Counted from the stretch's first letter, positions 1 through 5,714 are shown. The stretch is DNA of 7,115 nucleotides from Bryobacterales bacterium (GCA_003487005.1 DNFG01000011.1:1-7115), one strand, 5' to 3'. Translations and numbers: made by a program. Notes: generated by a model not told the origin, from the letters alone.

Positions 1-13
1 GCTCTTCCGATCT
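1..13. other. Illumina adapter remnant (sequencing artefact)
   Basis: The first 13 bases, GCTCTTCCGATCT, are identical to the inner 3' end of the standard Illumina TruSeq adapter (reverse complement AGATCGGAAGAGC). They sit exactly at the contig edge, where untrimmed adapter is expected. Genuine sequence starts at about base 14. The open frame of the collagen-like gene runs through the adapter by chance, so its last residues as read (I-D-R-K-S) are not real protein. Confidence 0.95.
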
Positions 14-1026
14 ATCGACCCGGTTGCGCCGGCCGGACCGGCTTCGCCCTGTACACCCTGGGGCCCCGGAGCGCCGGTCGCGCCGACTTCGCCTTGCGGG
101 CCTTGCGGACCAGTCTGTCCGGCCGGGCCCTGCGCGCCTGTTTCACCCTGGACCCCTTGGGGACCTTGCGGACCCGTCGCGCCGGTCGCGCCGGTTTCAC
201 CCTGTGGCCCCTGCGGACCGGCAGGTCCGGCCGGCCCCTGGACTCCTGTCTCACCCTGGAGGCCCTGTGGGCCCTGAGGACCAGCCACCCCGGCCTCTCC
301 CTGCGGGCCTTGCGGACCCGTCGCGCCGGTTTCACCCTGGGGTCCCTGAGGGCCAACTTGTCCGGCAGGTCCGCGAAGACCTTCCGGACCCGTTTCGCCG
401 CGCGGGCCTTCCGGACCCTGGGCGCCCGTTTCGCCCTTGGGCCCCTGGGGACCCGCCGGCCCGGTTTCGCCCCTGGCGCCCGGTTCCCCTTGTGGGCCCG
501 CGGGCCCTTGTGGTCCCGCCGCCGGCGCCTGTTCGTCCGTCAGCACATTGATGGGGAAAACGCACCATTCTTCCGGCCCAAACCGCCCGTCCCGGACGGG
601 AAGCCGCATGACGACAAAGGCGACGCCCGGCAGGTTCGGAGTCGTGATCCTGAGCCCGATCTGGAGGCTTTCGGCGGCCGTCCAGAGTGTTCCGGGACCG
701 GCGTAGGTGATCCGGACCATGTTCTGGCCTTCCACTCGCTCGACCAGGAAACTCTGCGCCTGAAACCGGTCCCCCTGCATCAGCACCGAAACCGGGCCGT
801 CCGCGAGGCTGCCTCCCCGCAGGTCGAAACTCAGCTCGATCATGTCCCCGTTGATGAGCGGAATCCCGCCTCCGGGCGCCGTGTTCGCGAGGCCGAGCAC
901 CACCTCCTGCGTCTTGCCGATCTGCAGCGTATGCGGCGATGGATAGACCTTCAGATCGCCCGCCCGCAGCGCCGTCCCCGCAGCCAGAAAACCAGCCAGT
1001 ACCGCCAAACCCAATCGAATCTTCAC
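14..1026 (-). CDS. Secreted collagen-like (Gly-X-Y repeat) protein, 3' end missing
   Basis: Reading leftward from a GTG at 1026, one frame stays open to the contig edge (about 337 genuine residues; C-terminus missing). Residues 1-22 form a Sec-type signal peptide: K2 and R4, a hydrophobic stretch [13 protein letters not shown], and a likely cut after A22 (LRA-GD). Residues 23-170 are a non-repetitive domain rich in predicted beta strands that I cannot assign to a family; it has a single cysteine (in EEWCVF). From residue 171, 55 consecutive Gly-X-Y triplets follow without interruption, mostly GPQ, GET, GPA and GAT. Such repeats form collagen triple helices without hydroxyproline, so a trimeric, exported, possibly surface-exposed or adhesive protein is inferred. 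The GTG start is supported by a strong ribosome binding site. Other open frames here, on both strands, are side effects of the GC-rich repeat. A phage-tail-type origin is less likely because a signal peptide is present. Confidence 0.88.
22..516 (-). repeat. Collagen Gly-X-Y repeat tract, 55 triplets
   Basis: Every third codon is glycine from base 516 down to 22 with no break. A higher-order unit of 12 triplets (36 residues, 108 bp) occurs twice in tandem, at 175-282 and 67-174, each made of a 7-triplet block starting GPQGPQ and a 5-triplet block starting GPQGPQ. The protein pattern is better kept than the codons, so the copies are not very recent. Proline is common at X; Q and T dominate Y, with scattered E, R and K that could make inter-chain salt bridges. 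The assembly breaks inside this tract, so its true length is unknown. Confidence 0.9.
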
Positions 1027-1250
1027 TTTCAAATCCTCCTCGCCAGTCGCCCTCATCGCGCCGGCTGCATCGTGGATGAACCTGGGCCCGAGTCAGGGGA
1101 ATCTGCCCCAACTGGCGTTAACGCGAACTTCCCGCCGGCAAGCAGTGCGGAGTCCAGCCAACACGCATATCGGAGCAGAGGCGGAGGACTTGAGTGGATT
1201 CTTGCGCGCTGAATCAGAAAAATCCTAGCAGTAACTTGTGTCTGGTCGGG
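1027..1250. other. Intergenic region, no gene seen
   Basis: This stretch lies between the collagen-like gene (leftward) and the small-RNA promoter (rightward). It should contain the collagen gene's promoter, but I find no convincing -35/-10 pair on the minus strand. The only structured element is a perfect 10-base palindrome GCGTTAACGC at 1115-1124, a possible operator half-site arrangement, unproven. Open frames crossing here have no start signal and no family resemblance. Confidence 0.5.
1035..1041 (-). promoter_or_regulatory. Strong Shine-Dalgarno of the collagen-like gene
   Basis: On the minus strand GAGGAGG lies 8 bases before the GTG at 1026. It decides the start codon: an upstream in-frame ATG at 1056 would place this motif inside the coding sequence and add residues ahead of the signal peptide. 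It is the clearest ribosome binding site in the window; the other genes have weak or no such motif. Confidence 0.8.
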
Positions 1251-1278
1251 TTGACCCGTGCTGATTCTTCGATATACT
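1251..1278 (+). promoter_or_regulatory. Near-consensus sigma-70-type promoter
   Basis: TTGACC at 1251-1256 and TATACT at 1273-1278 are separated by 16 bases. Each hexamer matches the housekeeping consensus at 5 of 6 positions, which makes this the best promoter in the window. The transcript would start at about 1285-1288, just where the first hairpin of the putative RNA begins. It drives either a free small RNA ending at about 1384 or the leader of the zinc-finger gene at 1416. Confidence 0.65.
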
Positions 1279-1285
1279 TCTGTTT

Positions 1286-1384
1286 AAGCAATCCACGCCG
1301 GGTGCTTCGGCAGGTGATTGCAACGTTCTTCCTCCGACAGGCGGGCCGTGCCACTCGAAAGAGAAAGCGGCCCGCCTATTTTTT
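1286..1384 (+). ncRNA. Putative small RNA (about 99 nt) or attenuator leader, unassigned
   Basis: Three elements line up after the promoter. (1) A 5' hairpin, left arm 1288-1300 and right arm 1308-1321, has 12 pairs in three blocks (GCAAT/ATTGC, CAC/GTG, GCCG/CGGC), a single bulged C, an AG bulge and a 7-base loop. (2) A linker at 1322-1339, probably unpaired, contains TTCCTCC. (3) A perfect 9-bp GC hairpin is followed by a T-rich run. Promoter, stem, C-rich single strand and terminator is the usual plan of a trans-acting bacterial sRNA. It does not look like tmRNA, the SRP RNA (no GGTCAGG...GGAAGG core) or full-length 6S RNA. Because the zinc-finger gene follows 31 bases later on the same strand, it may instead be an attenuated 5' leader. 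No family was recognised. Confidence 0.5.
1340..1384 (+). terminator. Rho-independent terminator-like hairpin
   Basis: Arms GGCGGGCCG (1340-1348) and CGGCCCGCC (1368-1376) are perfectly complementary over 9 bp, with a 19-base loop, followed at once by TATTTTTT (1377-1384). Read on the minus strand there is no T-run after the stem, so it works rightward only. No protein gene ends upstream on this strand, so it must end the RNA started at 1251-1278. The rather long loop is the only unusual point. Confidence 0.7.
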
Positions 1385-1403
1385 CGCGGTGACTCCCGGG
1401 GCT

Positions 1404-1409
1404 TACACT
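1404..1409 (+). promoter_or_regulatory. Possible -10 element (TACACT) for a leaderless transcript
   Basis: TACACT ends 6 bases before the GTG start at 1416, the spacing expected if transcription begins at or next to the start codon. No good -35 is visible (TTTTCG at 1381-1386 is the 17-base-spaced position). The only Shine-Dalgarno candidate, GAGG at 1410-1413, is too close to the GTG to be ideal. The same hexamer precedes recG. Confidence 0.3.
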
Positions 1410-1415
1410 GAGGAC

Positions 1416-1760
1416 GTGCTGACTTATGAACAGGTTGAGCAGTTCCGTGTGCTCCTTGAGGAGCTTCGAGGGGAATTGCGGGCGGGGTTGGAGAGGGGCG
1501 CCGAGGATGTGGCACCGGTGAGCCCGGATGCGGCGATTGGCCGGCTGACGAGGCAGGACGCGATGCAGGCGCAGCAGATGGCGTTAGCGCTGCGGCGCCG
1601 GACTCAGGTGCGGCTTCAGCAGGTGGAGTCGGCGCTGGACCGGGTGGACAAGGGCGAATTCGGGCTTTGCGTCCGCTGTGAGGAGGAGATCGCGCCGGCT
1701 CGCCTCCGGGTGCGTCCCGAGGCGCCTTTGTGTCTTAATTGTGCGGAAAAAAGGGGCTAA
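1416..1760 (+). CDS. TraR/DksA-family C4 zinc-finger protein
   Basis: The 114-residue product has a helical N-terminal part rich in E, Q, L and R (roughly residues 5-80) that should form a coiled-coil hairpin. A C-terminal zinc finger follows with C85-x2-C88 and C106-x2-C109, spaced by 17 residues as in DksA. The segment GRLTRQDAMQAQQ (residues 42-54) resembles the GRLSRxDAxQ block of short DksA-like proteins. Relatives bind RNA polymerase through the secondary channel and modulate initiation, often with ppGpp. The acidic DxxDxA tip motif of E. coli DksA is not seen, so DksA-like activity should not be assumed. Start GTG 1416 gives a natural N-terminus (M-L-T-Y-E-Q). Another in-frame GTG at 1389 is possible, but starts further upstream would translate the terminator hairpin. 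The gene converges on fabI with a 4-base overlap of stop codons. It may be controlled by the RNA element just upstream. Confidence 0.85.
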   Translation: MLTYEQVEQFRVLLEELRGELRAGLERGAEDVAPVSPDAAIGRLTRQDAMQAQQMALALRRRTQVRLQQVESALDRVDKGEFGLCVRCEEEIAPARLRVRPEAPLCLNCAEKRG

Positions 1761-1766
1761 AAGCCC
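1747..1766 (-). terminator. Compact terminator of fabI, overlapping both stop codons
   Basis: Read leftward, GGGCT-TTT-AGCCC (1766-1754) forms a 5-bp hairpin with a 3-base loop, followed by C and six T (1752-1747). The fabI stop TAG lies within the hairpin, and the zinc-finger gene's last codons supply the T-run. The rightward strand has no T-run after the hairpin. The stem is short, so efficiency is uncertain. Confidence 0.5.
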
Positions 1767-2527
1767 ATCACTTGGTAACCGGAATCGACATACAGCACGT
1801 TTCCAGTGACTCCGCGGCCGAGGTTCGAGGCGAGGAAGACCGCCGTGTCGGCGACTTCGCCGGCTTCGGTCGGCCGGCGCAGGGGGGCGGACTCTGTCAC
1901 GCGGTCCAGGATCTTCGAGAAGTCCTTGATCCCGCGGGCGGAAGCGGTCTTGATGGGGCCGGCGGAGATGGCGTTGACGCGAATATTTTGAGGCCCGAGT
2001 TCGGAGGCAAGGTAGCGGACGCTGGCCTCCAGAGCGGCTTTGGCGACGCCCATGACGTTGTAGTTGGGCAGGACGCGATTGGCGCCAAGGTAGGAGAGAG
2101 TCAGGATGGAGCCACCCTGGTTCATCACCGGGGCGACGGCGCGGGACACGGACACCAGCGAATAGGCGCTGATCTCCTGAGCCAGCAGGTAGCCATCCCG
2201 GGAAGTCTCGATGTAGGGGCGGGCGAGATCCTCTTTGTTGGCGAAGGCGATGGAATGGACCACTGCGCGGAGGGGTTCGCCTTCGGCTCGCAGGATCTCG
2301 GAGAGGCGGTCGAGGTCCGCCTGCTGGGTGACATCGCAGGAGAGCACGCGCGGGCACTCGAGTTCCTGGGCGATCTCCTCGACGGTCGTCTTCTGGCGCT
2401 CACCCTGATAGGTGAGGATGACATTGGCGCCCTCGCGCCGGAAAGCCTTCGCGATGGCGTAGGCGATGGACCAGCGGTTGGCGAGTCCGAGCACAAGGGC
2501 GCTTTTGCCTTGGAGCAACTGAGACAT
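1757..2527 (-). CDS. fabI: Enoyl-[acyl-carrier-protein] reductase (NADH), FabI
   Basis: FabI catalyses the last step of each type II fatty-acid elongation cycle, reducing trans-2-enoyl-ACP to acyl-ACP in the cytoplasm; it is the triclosan target. The 256 residues match the family length. The short-chain dehydrogenase fold is evident from the FabI-type nucleotide motif G14-L-A-N-R-W-S20-I (GxxxxxSI). Catalytic residues fall at Y146, Y156 and K163 (YxxxxxxK), the same numbers as in E. coli FabI. HSIAFA (residues 91-96), YNVMGVAKA and NAISAGPIKT are hallmark blocks; the Ala after SI, rather than the Gly of E. coli, is also found in Firmicute FabI. The start is ATG 2527; no strong Shine-Dalgarno precedes it, but TAGACT at 2542-2537 could be a -10 element. 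It follows the Gfo/Idh gene by 27 bases, likely co-transcribed. Confidence 0.97.
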   Translation of the reverse strand: MSQLLQGKSALVLGLANRWSIAYAIAKAFRREGANVILTYQGERQKTTVEEIAQELECPRVLSCDVTQQADLDRLSEILRAEGEPLRAVVHSIAFANKEDLARPYIETSRDGYLLAQEISAYSLVSVSRAVAPVMNQGGSILTLSYLGANRVLPNYNVMGVAKAALEASVRYLASELGPQNIRVNAISAGPIKTASARGIKDFSKILDRVTESAPLRRPTEAGEVADTAVFLASNLGRGVTGNVLYVDSGYQVMGF

Positions 2528-2554
2528 AAACTACTGAGTCTAGCGCGAAAGCGG

Positions 2555-3499
2555 TTAGCGCACCGGCAGGGGAACGCGGGCGCCGCCCTTTTCGCGGCTG
2601 ATGCGGGCCGCCTCCATGAAGGCGAACAGTTCGAGGGTTTCGGCCTCACTGACGGGCGGATTGCCGGTCTGGAAGAACTTCACCACATGCCGGACCAGCG
2701 GGGCATAGCCGCCGTAGGCCTTGTCGAGATTGCCGGCCGCGCCTTTCGCGGCGAACACCACCGCTCCGTAAGGCGACGATGGGCGGCCCAGGCGCGTGAC
2801 GCCGATGCGCCCATCCTTCCAGCGCCCGGTGACGACGTCGGCGCCGTCGGTGTAAGTGCGCGTGACTTCGACGCAACCGGGGCCCATCAGGGCATAGAGC
2901 ATTTCGACGGCGTGGATGCCATACCAGCTCAGGTCAAGGTGGTGGCTCTTCTCGATCGGGCCGGGACCCCAAGTGATGACGCCGGTGGCGTCGGGGCGGC
3001 GCAGCGATTCCAGGTTCTCGCCATAACGAAGCGAGGAACTGGAGAACCATTTGACATTATGCTGGCGCGCCAGGCGGGCGATCTCTTTGGCGTCATCCCA
3101 AGAGCCGGCGAGGGGTTTGTCGATGAAGACGGGCTTGCCGCCTTTGACGATTTCGCGGAACTGGCTGAGGTGAATGCGGCCGTCCACGCTCTCGAGCAGG
3201 ATGGCGTCGACCTTCGAAAGCAGCGTGGGGATGTCGGGAACGATTTCGACCCCCCATTTGGTCTTGATTTCTTCGGCATACTTGTCGACGCGGTCCCAGG
3301 AGGAGGGAAGATCCTTGGATCCGCCCTTGTACGCGGCGACGACCTTGGCGCCGGGGACATGGTCTTTGTGGCTGGGGTCGTTGAGGATGGAAGTGAAGGC
3401 GGGGACGTGGGAGGTGTCGGTGCCAACGATGCCGACACGGATCTGGGCCGAGGCGAGGGCGGCAAAGAGGGAGAGGAGAAGGGTGAGTTTGTACATCAT
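2555..3499 (-). CDS. Exported Gfo/Idh/MocA-family oxidoreductase-like protein
   Basis: The 314-residue product starts with a Sec-type signal peptide (MMYKLTLLLSLFAALASA, cut before Q19; no twin arginine), then a Rossmann-like domain (about 20-145) and an alpha/beta C-terminal domain. Family features: VGIVG at 22-26, GGKPVFIDKP at 120-129 where DKP replaces the common EKP, and D189-x6-H196 in the catalytic position, followed by AVEMLYAL. The nucleotide loop reads G26-T-D-T-S-H31, not GxGxxG. Relatives use NAD(P) to oxidise or epimerise sugars, cyclitols or related compounds; the substrate cannot be predicted. The ATG pair at 3499/3496 makes the exact start uncertain by one residue; no clear Shine-Dalgarno is present. 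It heads a probable operon with fabI and is divergent from recG. An export signal on a nucleotide-dependent enzyme without the Tat motif is odd; a non-redox or altered-cofactor role is possible. Confidence 0.85.
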   Translation of the reverse strand: MMYKLTLLLSLFAALASAQIRVGIVGTDTSHVPAFTSILNDPSHKDHVPGAKVVAAYKGGSKDLPSSWDRVDKYAEEIKTKWGVEIVPDIPTLLSKVDAILLESVDGRIHLSQFREIVKGGKPVFIDKPLAGSWDDAKEIARLARQHNVKWFSSSSLRYGENLESLRRPDATGVITWGPGPIEKSHHLDLSWYGIHAVEMLYALMGPGCVEVTRTYTDGADVVTGRWKDGRIGVTRLGRPSSPYGAVVFAAKGAAGNLDKAYGGYAPLVRHVVKFFQTGNPPVSEAETLELFAFMEAARISREKGGARVPLPVR

Positions 3500-3598
3500 C
3501 TTTAGACAATTCTGGTTCTGGACTTCAAATCGCGGCCGGGCGGGCGATTGAACCCGTCCATCCCGTTATCTTACAGCCCTCGGGGGCCGGGCGCATTG

Positions 3599-3604
3599 TA
3601 CACT
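3599..3604 (+). promoter_or_regulatory. Possible -10 element (TACACT) of the recG operon
   Basis: TACACT lies 7 bases before the TTG at 3612 and 10 before the GTG at 3615, so a transcript started from it would have almost no leader. There is no recognisable -35 at the right distance. The rest of the 115-base divergent gap (3500-3614) shows TTGAAC (3548) and TATCTT (3567), but their 13-base spacing is too short for a promoter. Support is limited to position and to the same hexamer before the zinc-finger gene. Confidence 0.3.
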
Positions 3605-3614
3605 AGCGGGTTTG

Positions 3615-5714
3615 GTGGACCTCAATACACCTGTCATGTACGTGAAGGGCGTCGGGCCGCAGCGCGCGAAGCACCTGGAAGGCAAAGGCCTGCTGACGGC
3701 CGGGGATTTGCTGACGTACGCGCCGTTCCGCTACGAGGACCGTTCGAACGTGAAGCCGTTGGACGCGCTGGCGCCGGGAGAGATGGCGACGGTGCTGGCG
3801 ACGGTCCGCTCGGCGCACTCGCCCCGGTTTCAGCGGAGGAATCTGCGGCTGATCGAGATCGTATTCACCGACGAGCGGGGCAGCCGGCTGGTGGGCAAGT
3901 GGTTTCACGCGAGCTGGCTCGAAAAAGTGCTTGAACCGGGGGTGCGCGTGGCGTTGTACGGCAAGGTGGATTACGACACCTACGCGCGCGAAATCACCAT
4001 GCTGCACCCGGAACTGGAGGTGCTGCGCGGGGGGGAGGACGAAGGAGAGGATTCGCTGCACACGGGCCGGATCGTGCCGGTCTACGAGGCGGCGGGCAAA
4101 GTGAACACCCGGGCTTTCCGGATGATTCTAAAAGGGTTGTTGGACCGGCTCCCGGAATTGAGCGATGCGCTGCCGGATTTCCTGCAGAAGCGCCTGAAAC
4201 TGCCGGAGTTGGGTCTGGCGCTGCGGGAACTGCATTTTCCATCCTCCGGGTCGGATGTGCGGGCGCTGAATGCCTTCCGGTCCCCGGCGCAGGTCCGGCT
4301 GATTTTTGAAGAATTTTTCTGGCTGGAGACGGGCATGGCGCTGCGCCGGGGGCAGGCGCGGGTGGAGCCTGGGATTGCGTTCAATCTGACGGACCGGGCG
4401 CGGCAGCAGGTCCTCAAAATGCTGCCGTTCAAGCCGACGGCGGCGCAGAAGCGGGTGGTGAAGGAGATTGCCGCTGACATGGCCTCGCCCGCGCCCATGA
4501 ACCGGATGTTGCAGGGCGATGTGGGCAGCGGGAAGACGATTGTGGCGGCACAGGCGATGGTCATCGCGGTCGAGGACGGCTATCAGGCAGCGATGCTGGC
4601 GCCGACGGAAATTCTGGCGCAGCAGCACTACGCGAATTTTCGGCGGATTTTTGAGCCGCTGGGCTACCGGGTCGTGCCTCTGTTCGGGTCGATGACGAAA
4701 AAAGAGAAAGAGTTTGCCAAGCGGGCGCTGGCGACGGGGCACGCGCAAGTCGGTGTGGGCACCCACGCGTTGATCGAAGAAGGCGTCGAATTTGCGCATT
4801 TAGGGCTTGCAATCGTGGACGAACAGCACCGTTTTGGAGTGTTGCAGCGGCAGGCGTTGCAGCAGAAGGGGGTGTCGCCGGATGTTCTGGTCATGACGGC
4901 GACTCCGATTCCGCGGACGCTGGCGCTGACCATCTACGGGGACCTGGATGTCTCGGTGATCGACGAGTTACCGCCGGGGCGGAAGCCGATCCGGACGTTT
5001 CACCGGACGAAAGCGGAGGTCGAACTGATTTACAGTTTCGTGAAGCGCGAGGTGGACGCGGGGCGGCAGGCATACATCGTGTATCCGAGCATTGATGAGT
5101 CGGAAACGCTGGCCGTGAAGGCGGCGAAAAAGGCGTATGAAGAGCTGTCGCGGGACGTGTTTCCCGGTCTGCGCGTGGGTTTGCTGCACGGCAAGCTGAA
5201 ACCGGCGGAGAAGGACGAAGTGATGGGGGCATTCCAGCGGGGTGAAGTGCAGGTGCTGGTGGCGACGACAGTGATTGAAGTGGGGGTGGATGTGCCGAAT
5301 GCGACCGTCATGGTGGTGGAAAACGCGGAGCGGTTCGGCCTGGCGCAGATTCATCAGTTGCGCGGTCGGGTCGGCCGGGGCGGCGAACAAAGCTACTGCA
5401 TTCTGGTGACGGACCGCCTGAACGACACCGGGAAGGAGCGGATCCGGACGCTGGTGGATTCGACCGACGGTTTTTACATCGCGAACATGGATTTGAAGCT
5501 CCGGGGGCCGGGCGAATTTCTGGGGACGAAGCAGAGCGGGCTGCCGGCCTTCCGGATCGGCAACCTGTTGAGAGACAGCGACTTGCTGGAACTGGCGCGG
5601 CGCGAGGCGGTGGCGTTTGTCGAAAACCCGCCTTCCCCGGAGGAACTGGCGGAGGCGACCCGGTATATCCGGGACAACTGGCAGCGGCGTTACGGACTCG
5701 CGCTGGTGGGCTGA
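3615..5714 (+). CDS. recG: ATP-dependent DNA helicase RecG
   Basis: RecG is a monomeric double-strand DNA translocase that rewinds stalled replication forks and drives branch migration of Holliday junctions and R-loops. The 699 residues match the usual length (about 680-700). The N-terminus carries YVKGVGPQRA and FRYEDRS, typical of the wedge domain with its OB fold, which binds the junction. Helicase motifs follow in order: Walker A GDVGSGKT (about 301-308), the DEQH box in IVDEQHRFG (402-405), TATPIPRT (428-435), then a second domain with VATTVIEVGVDVPNA and QLRGRVGRGG (arginine finger, from about 581). The C-terminus has the RecG-type block GEFLGTKQSGLP. GTG 3615 is preferred because AGCGGG lies 4 bases before it; TTG 3612 would add one residue, and ATG 3636 would remove seven. 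It is first in the recG-rsmD-nitroreductase operon and divergent from the Gfo/Idh gene. Confidence 0.97.
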   Translation: MDLNTPVMYVKGVGPQRAKHLEGKGLLTAGDLLTYAPFRYEDRSNVKPLDALAPGEMATVLATVRSAHSPRFQRRNLRLIEIVFTDERGSRLVGKWFHASWLEKVLEPGVRVALYGKVDYDTYAREITMLHPELEVLRGGEDEGEDSLHTGRIVPVYEAAGKVNTRAFRMILKGLLDRLPELSDALPDFLQKRLKLPELGLALRELHFPSSGSDVRALNAFRSPAQVRLIFEEFFWLETGMALRRGQARVEPGIAFNLTDRARQQVLKMLPFKPTAAQKRVVKEIAADMASPAPMNRMLQGDVGSGKTIVAAQAMVIAVEDGYQAAMLAPTEILAQQHYANFRRIFEPLGYRVVPLFGSMTKKEKEFAKRALATGHAQVGVGTHALIEEGVEFAHLGLAIVDEQHRFGVLQRQALQQKGVSPDVLVMTATPIPRTLALTIYGDLDVSVIDELPPGRKPIRTFHRTKAEVELIYSFVKREVDAGRQAYIVYPSIDESETLAVKAAKKAYEELSRDVFPGLRVGLLHGKLKPAEKDEVMGAFQRGEVQVLVATTVIEVGVDVPNATVMVVENAERFGLAQIHQLRGRVGRGGEQSYCILVTDRLNDTGKERIRTLVDSTDGFYIANMDLKLRGPGEFLGTKQSGLPAFRIGNLLRDSDLLELARREAVAFVENPPSPEELAEATRYIRDNWQRRYGLALVG

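Noticed and set aside
1115..1124. Perfect 10-base palindrome GCGTTAACGC upstream of the collagen-like gene
   Set aside because: It could be an operator, but a single 10-base palindrome without a second copy or a nearby promoter is not enough to call a site.
24..1212. Several plus-strand and other-frame open frames across the collagen region, up to 372 codons
   Set aside because: They are R/P/G/L-rich readings of the Gly-X-Y repeat and its flank. Only the minus-strand frame from 1026 has a signal peptide, a strong ribosome binding site and a perfect glycine period.
1194..1415. A 74-codon N-terminal extension of the zinc-finger gene from GTG 1194
   Set aside because: It would translate straight through the promoter, the 5' hairpin and the terminator stem. 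The added residues resemble nothing, and the family starts near residue 1 of the 1416 start.
2528..2557. Possible read-through fusion of the Gfo/Idh gene and fabI, which share a frame
   Set aside because: The Gfo/Idh gene ends in TAA and two further in-frame TAG codons follow before the fabI ATG.
1739..3505. A 588-codon open frame on the plus strand, antisense to fabI and the Gfo/Idh gene
   Set aside because: It is the mirror of two real genes that happen to share a frame; high GC at the third codon position removes stop codons from the antisense strand. Composition is A/G/D-rich with no family motif, while both minus-strand genes have full catalytic signatures.
3501..3506. TCTAAA on the minus strand as the -10 element of the Gfo/Idh gene
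   Set aside because: Only one base separates it from the ATG at 3499, so transcription would start inside the coding sequence, after the first codon.
3548..3572. TTGAAC and TATCTT as a recG promoter
   Set aside because: The 13-base spacing is too short for a normal -35/-10 pair.
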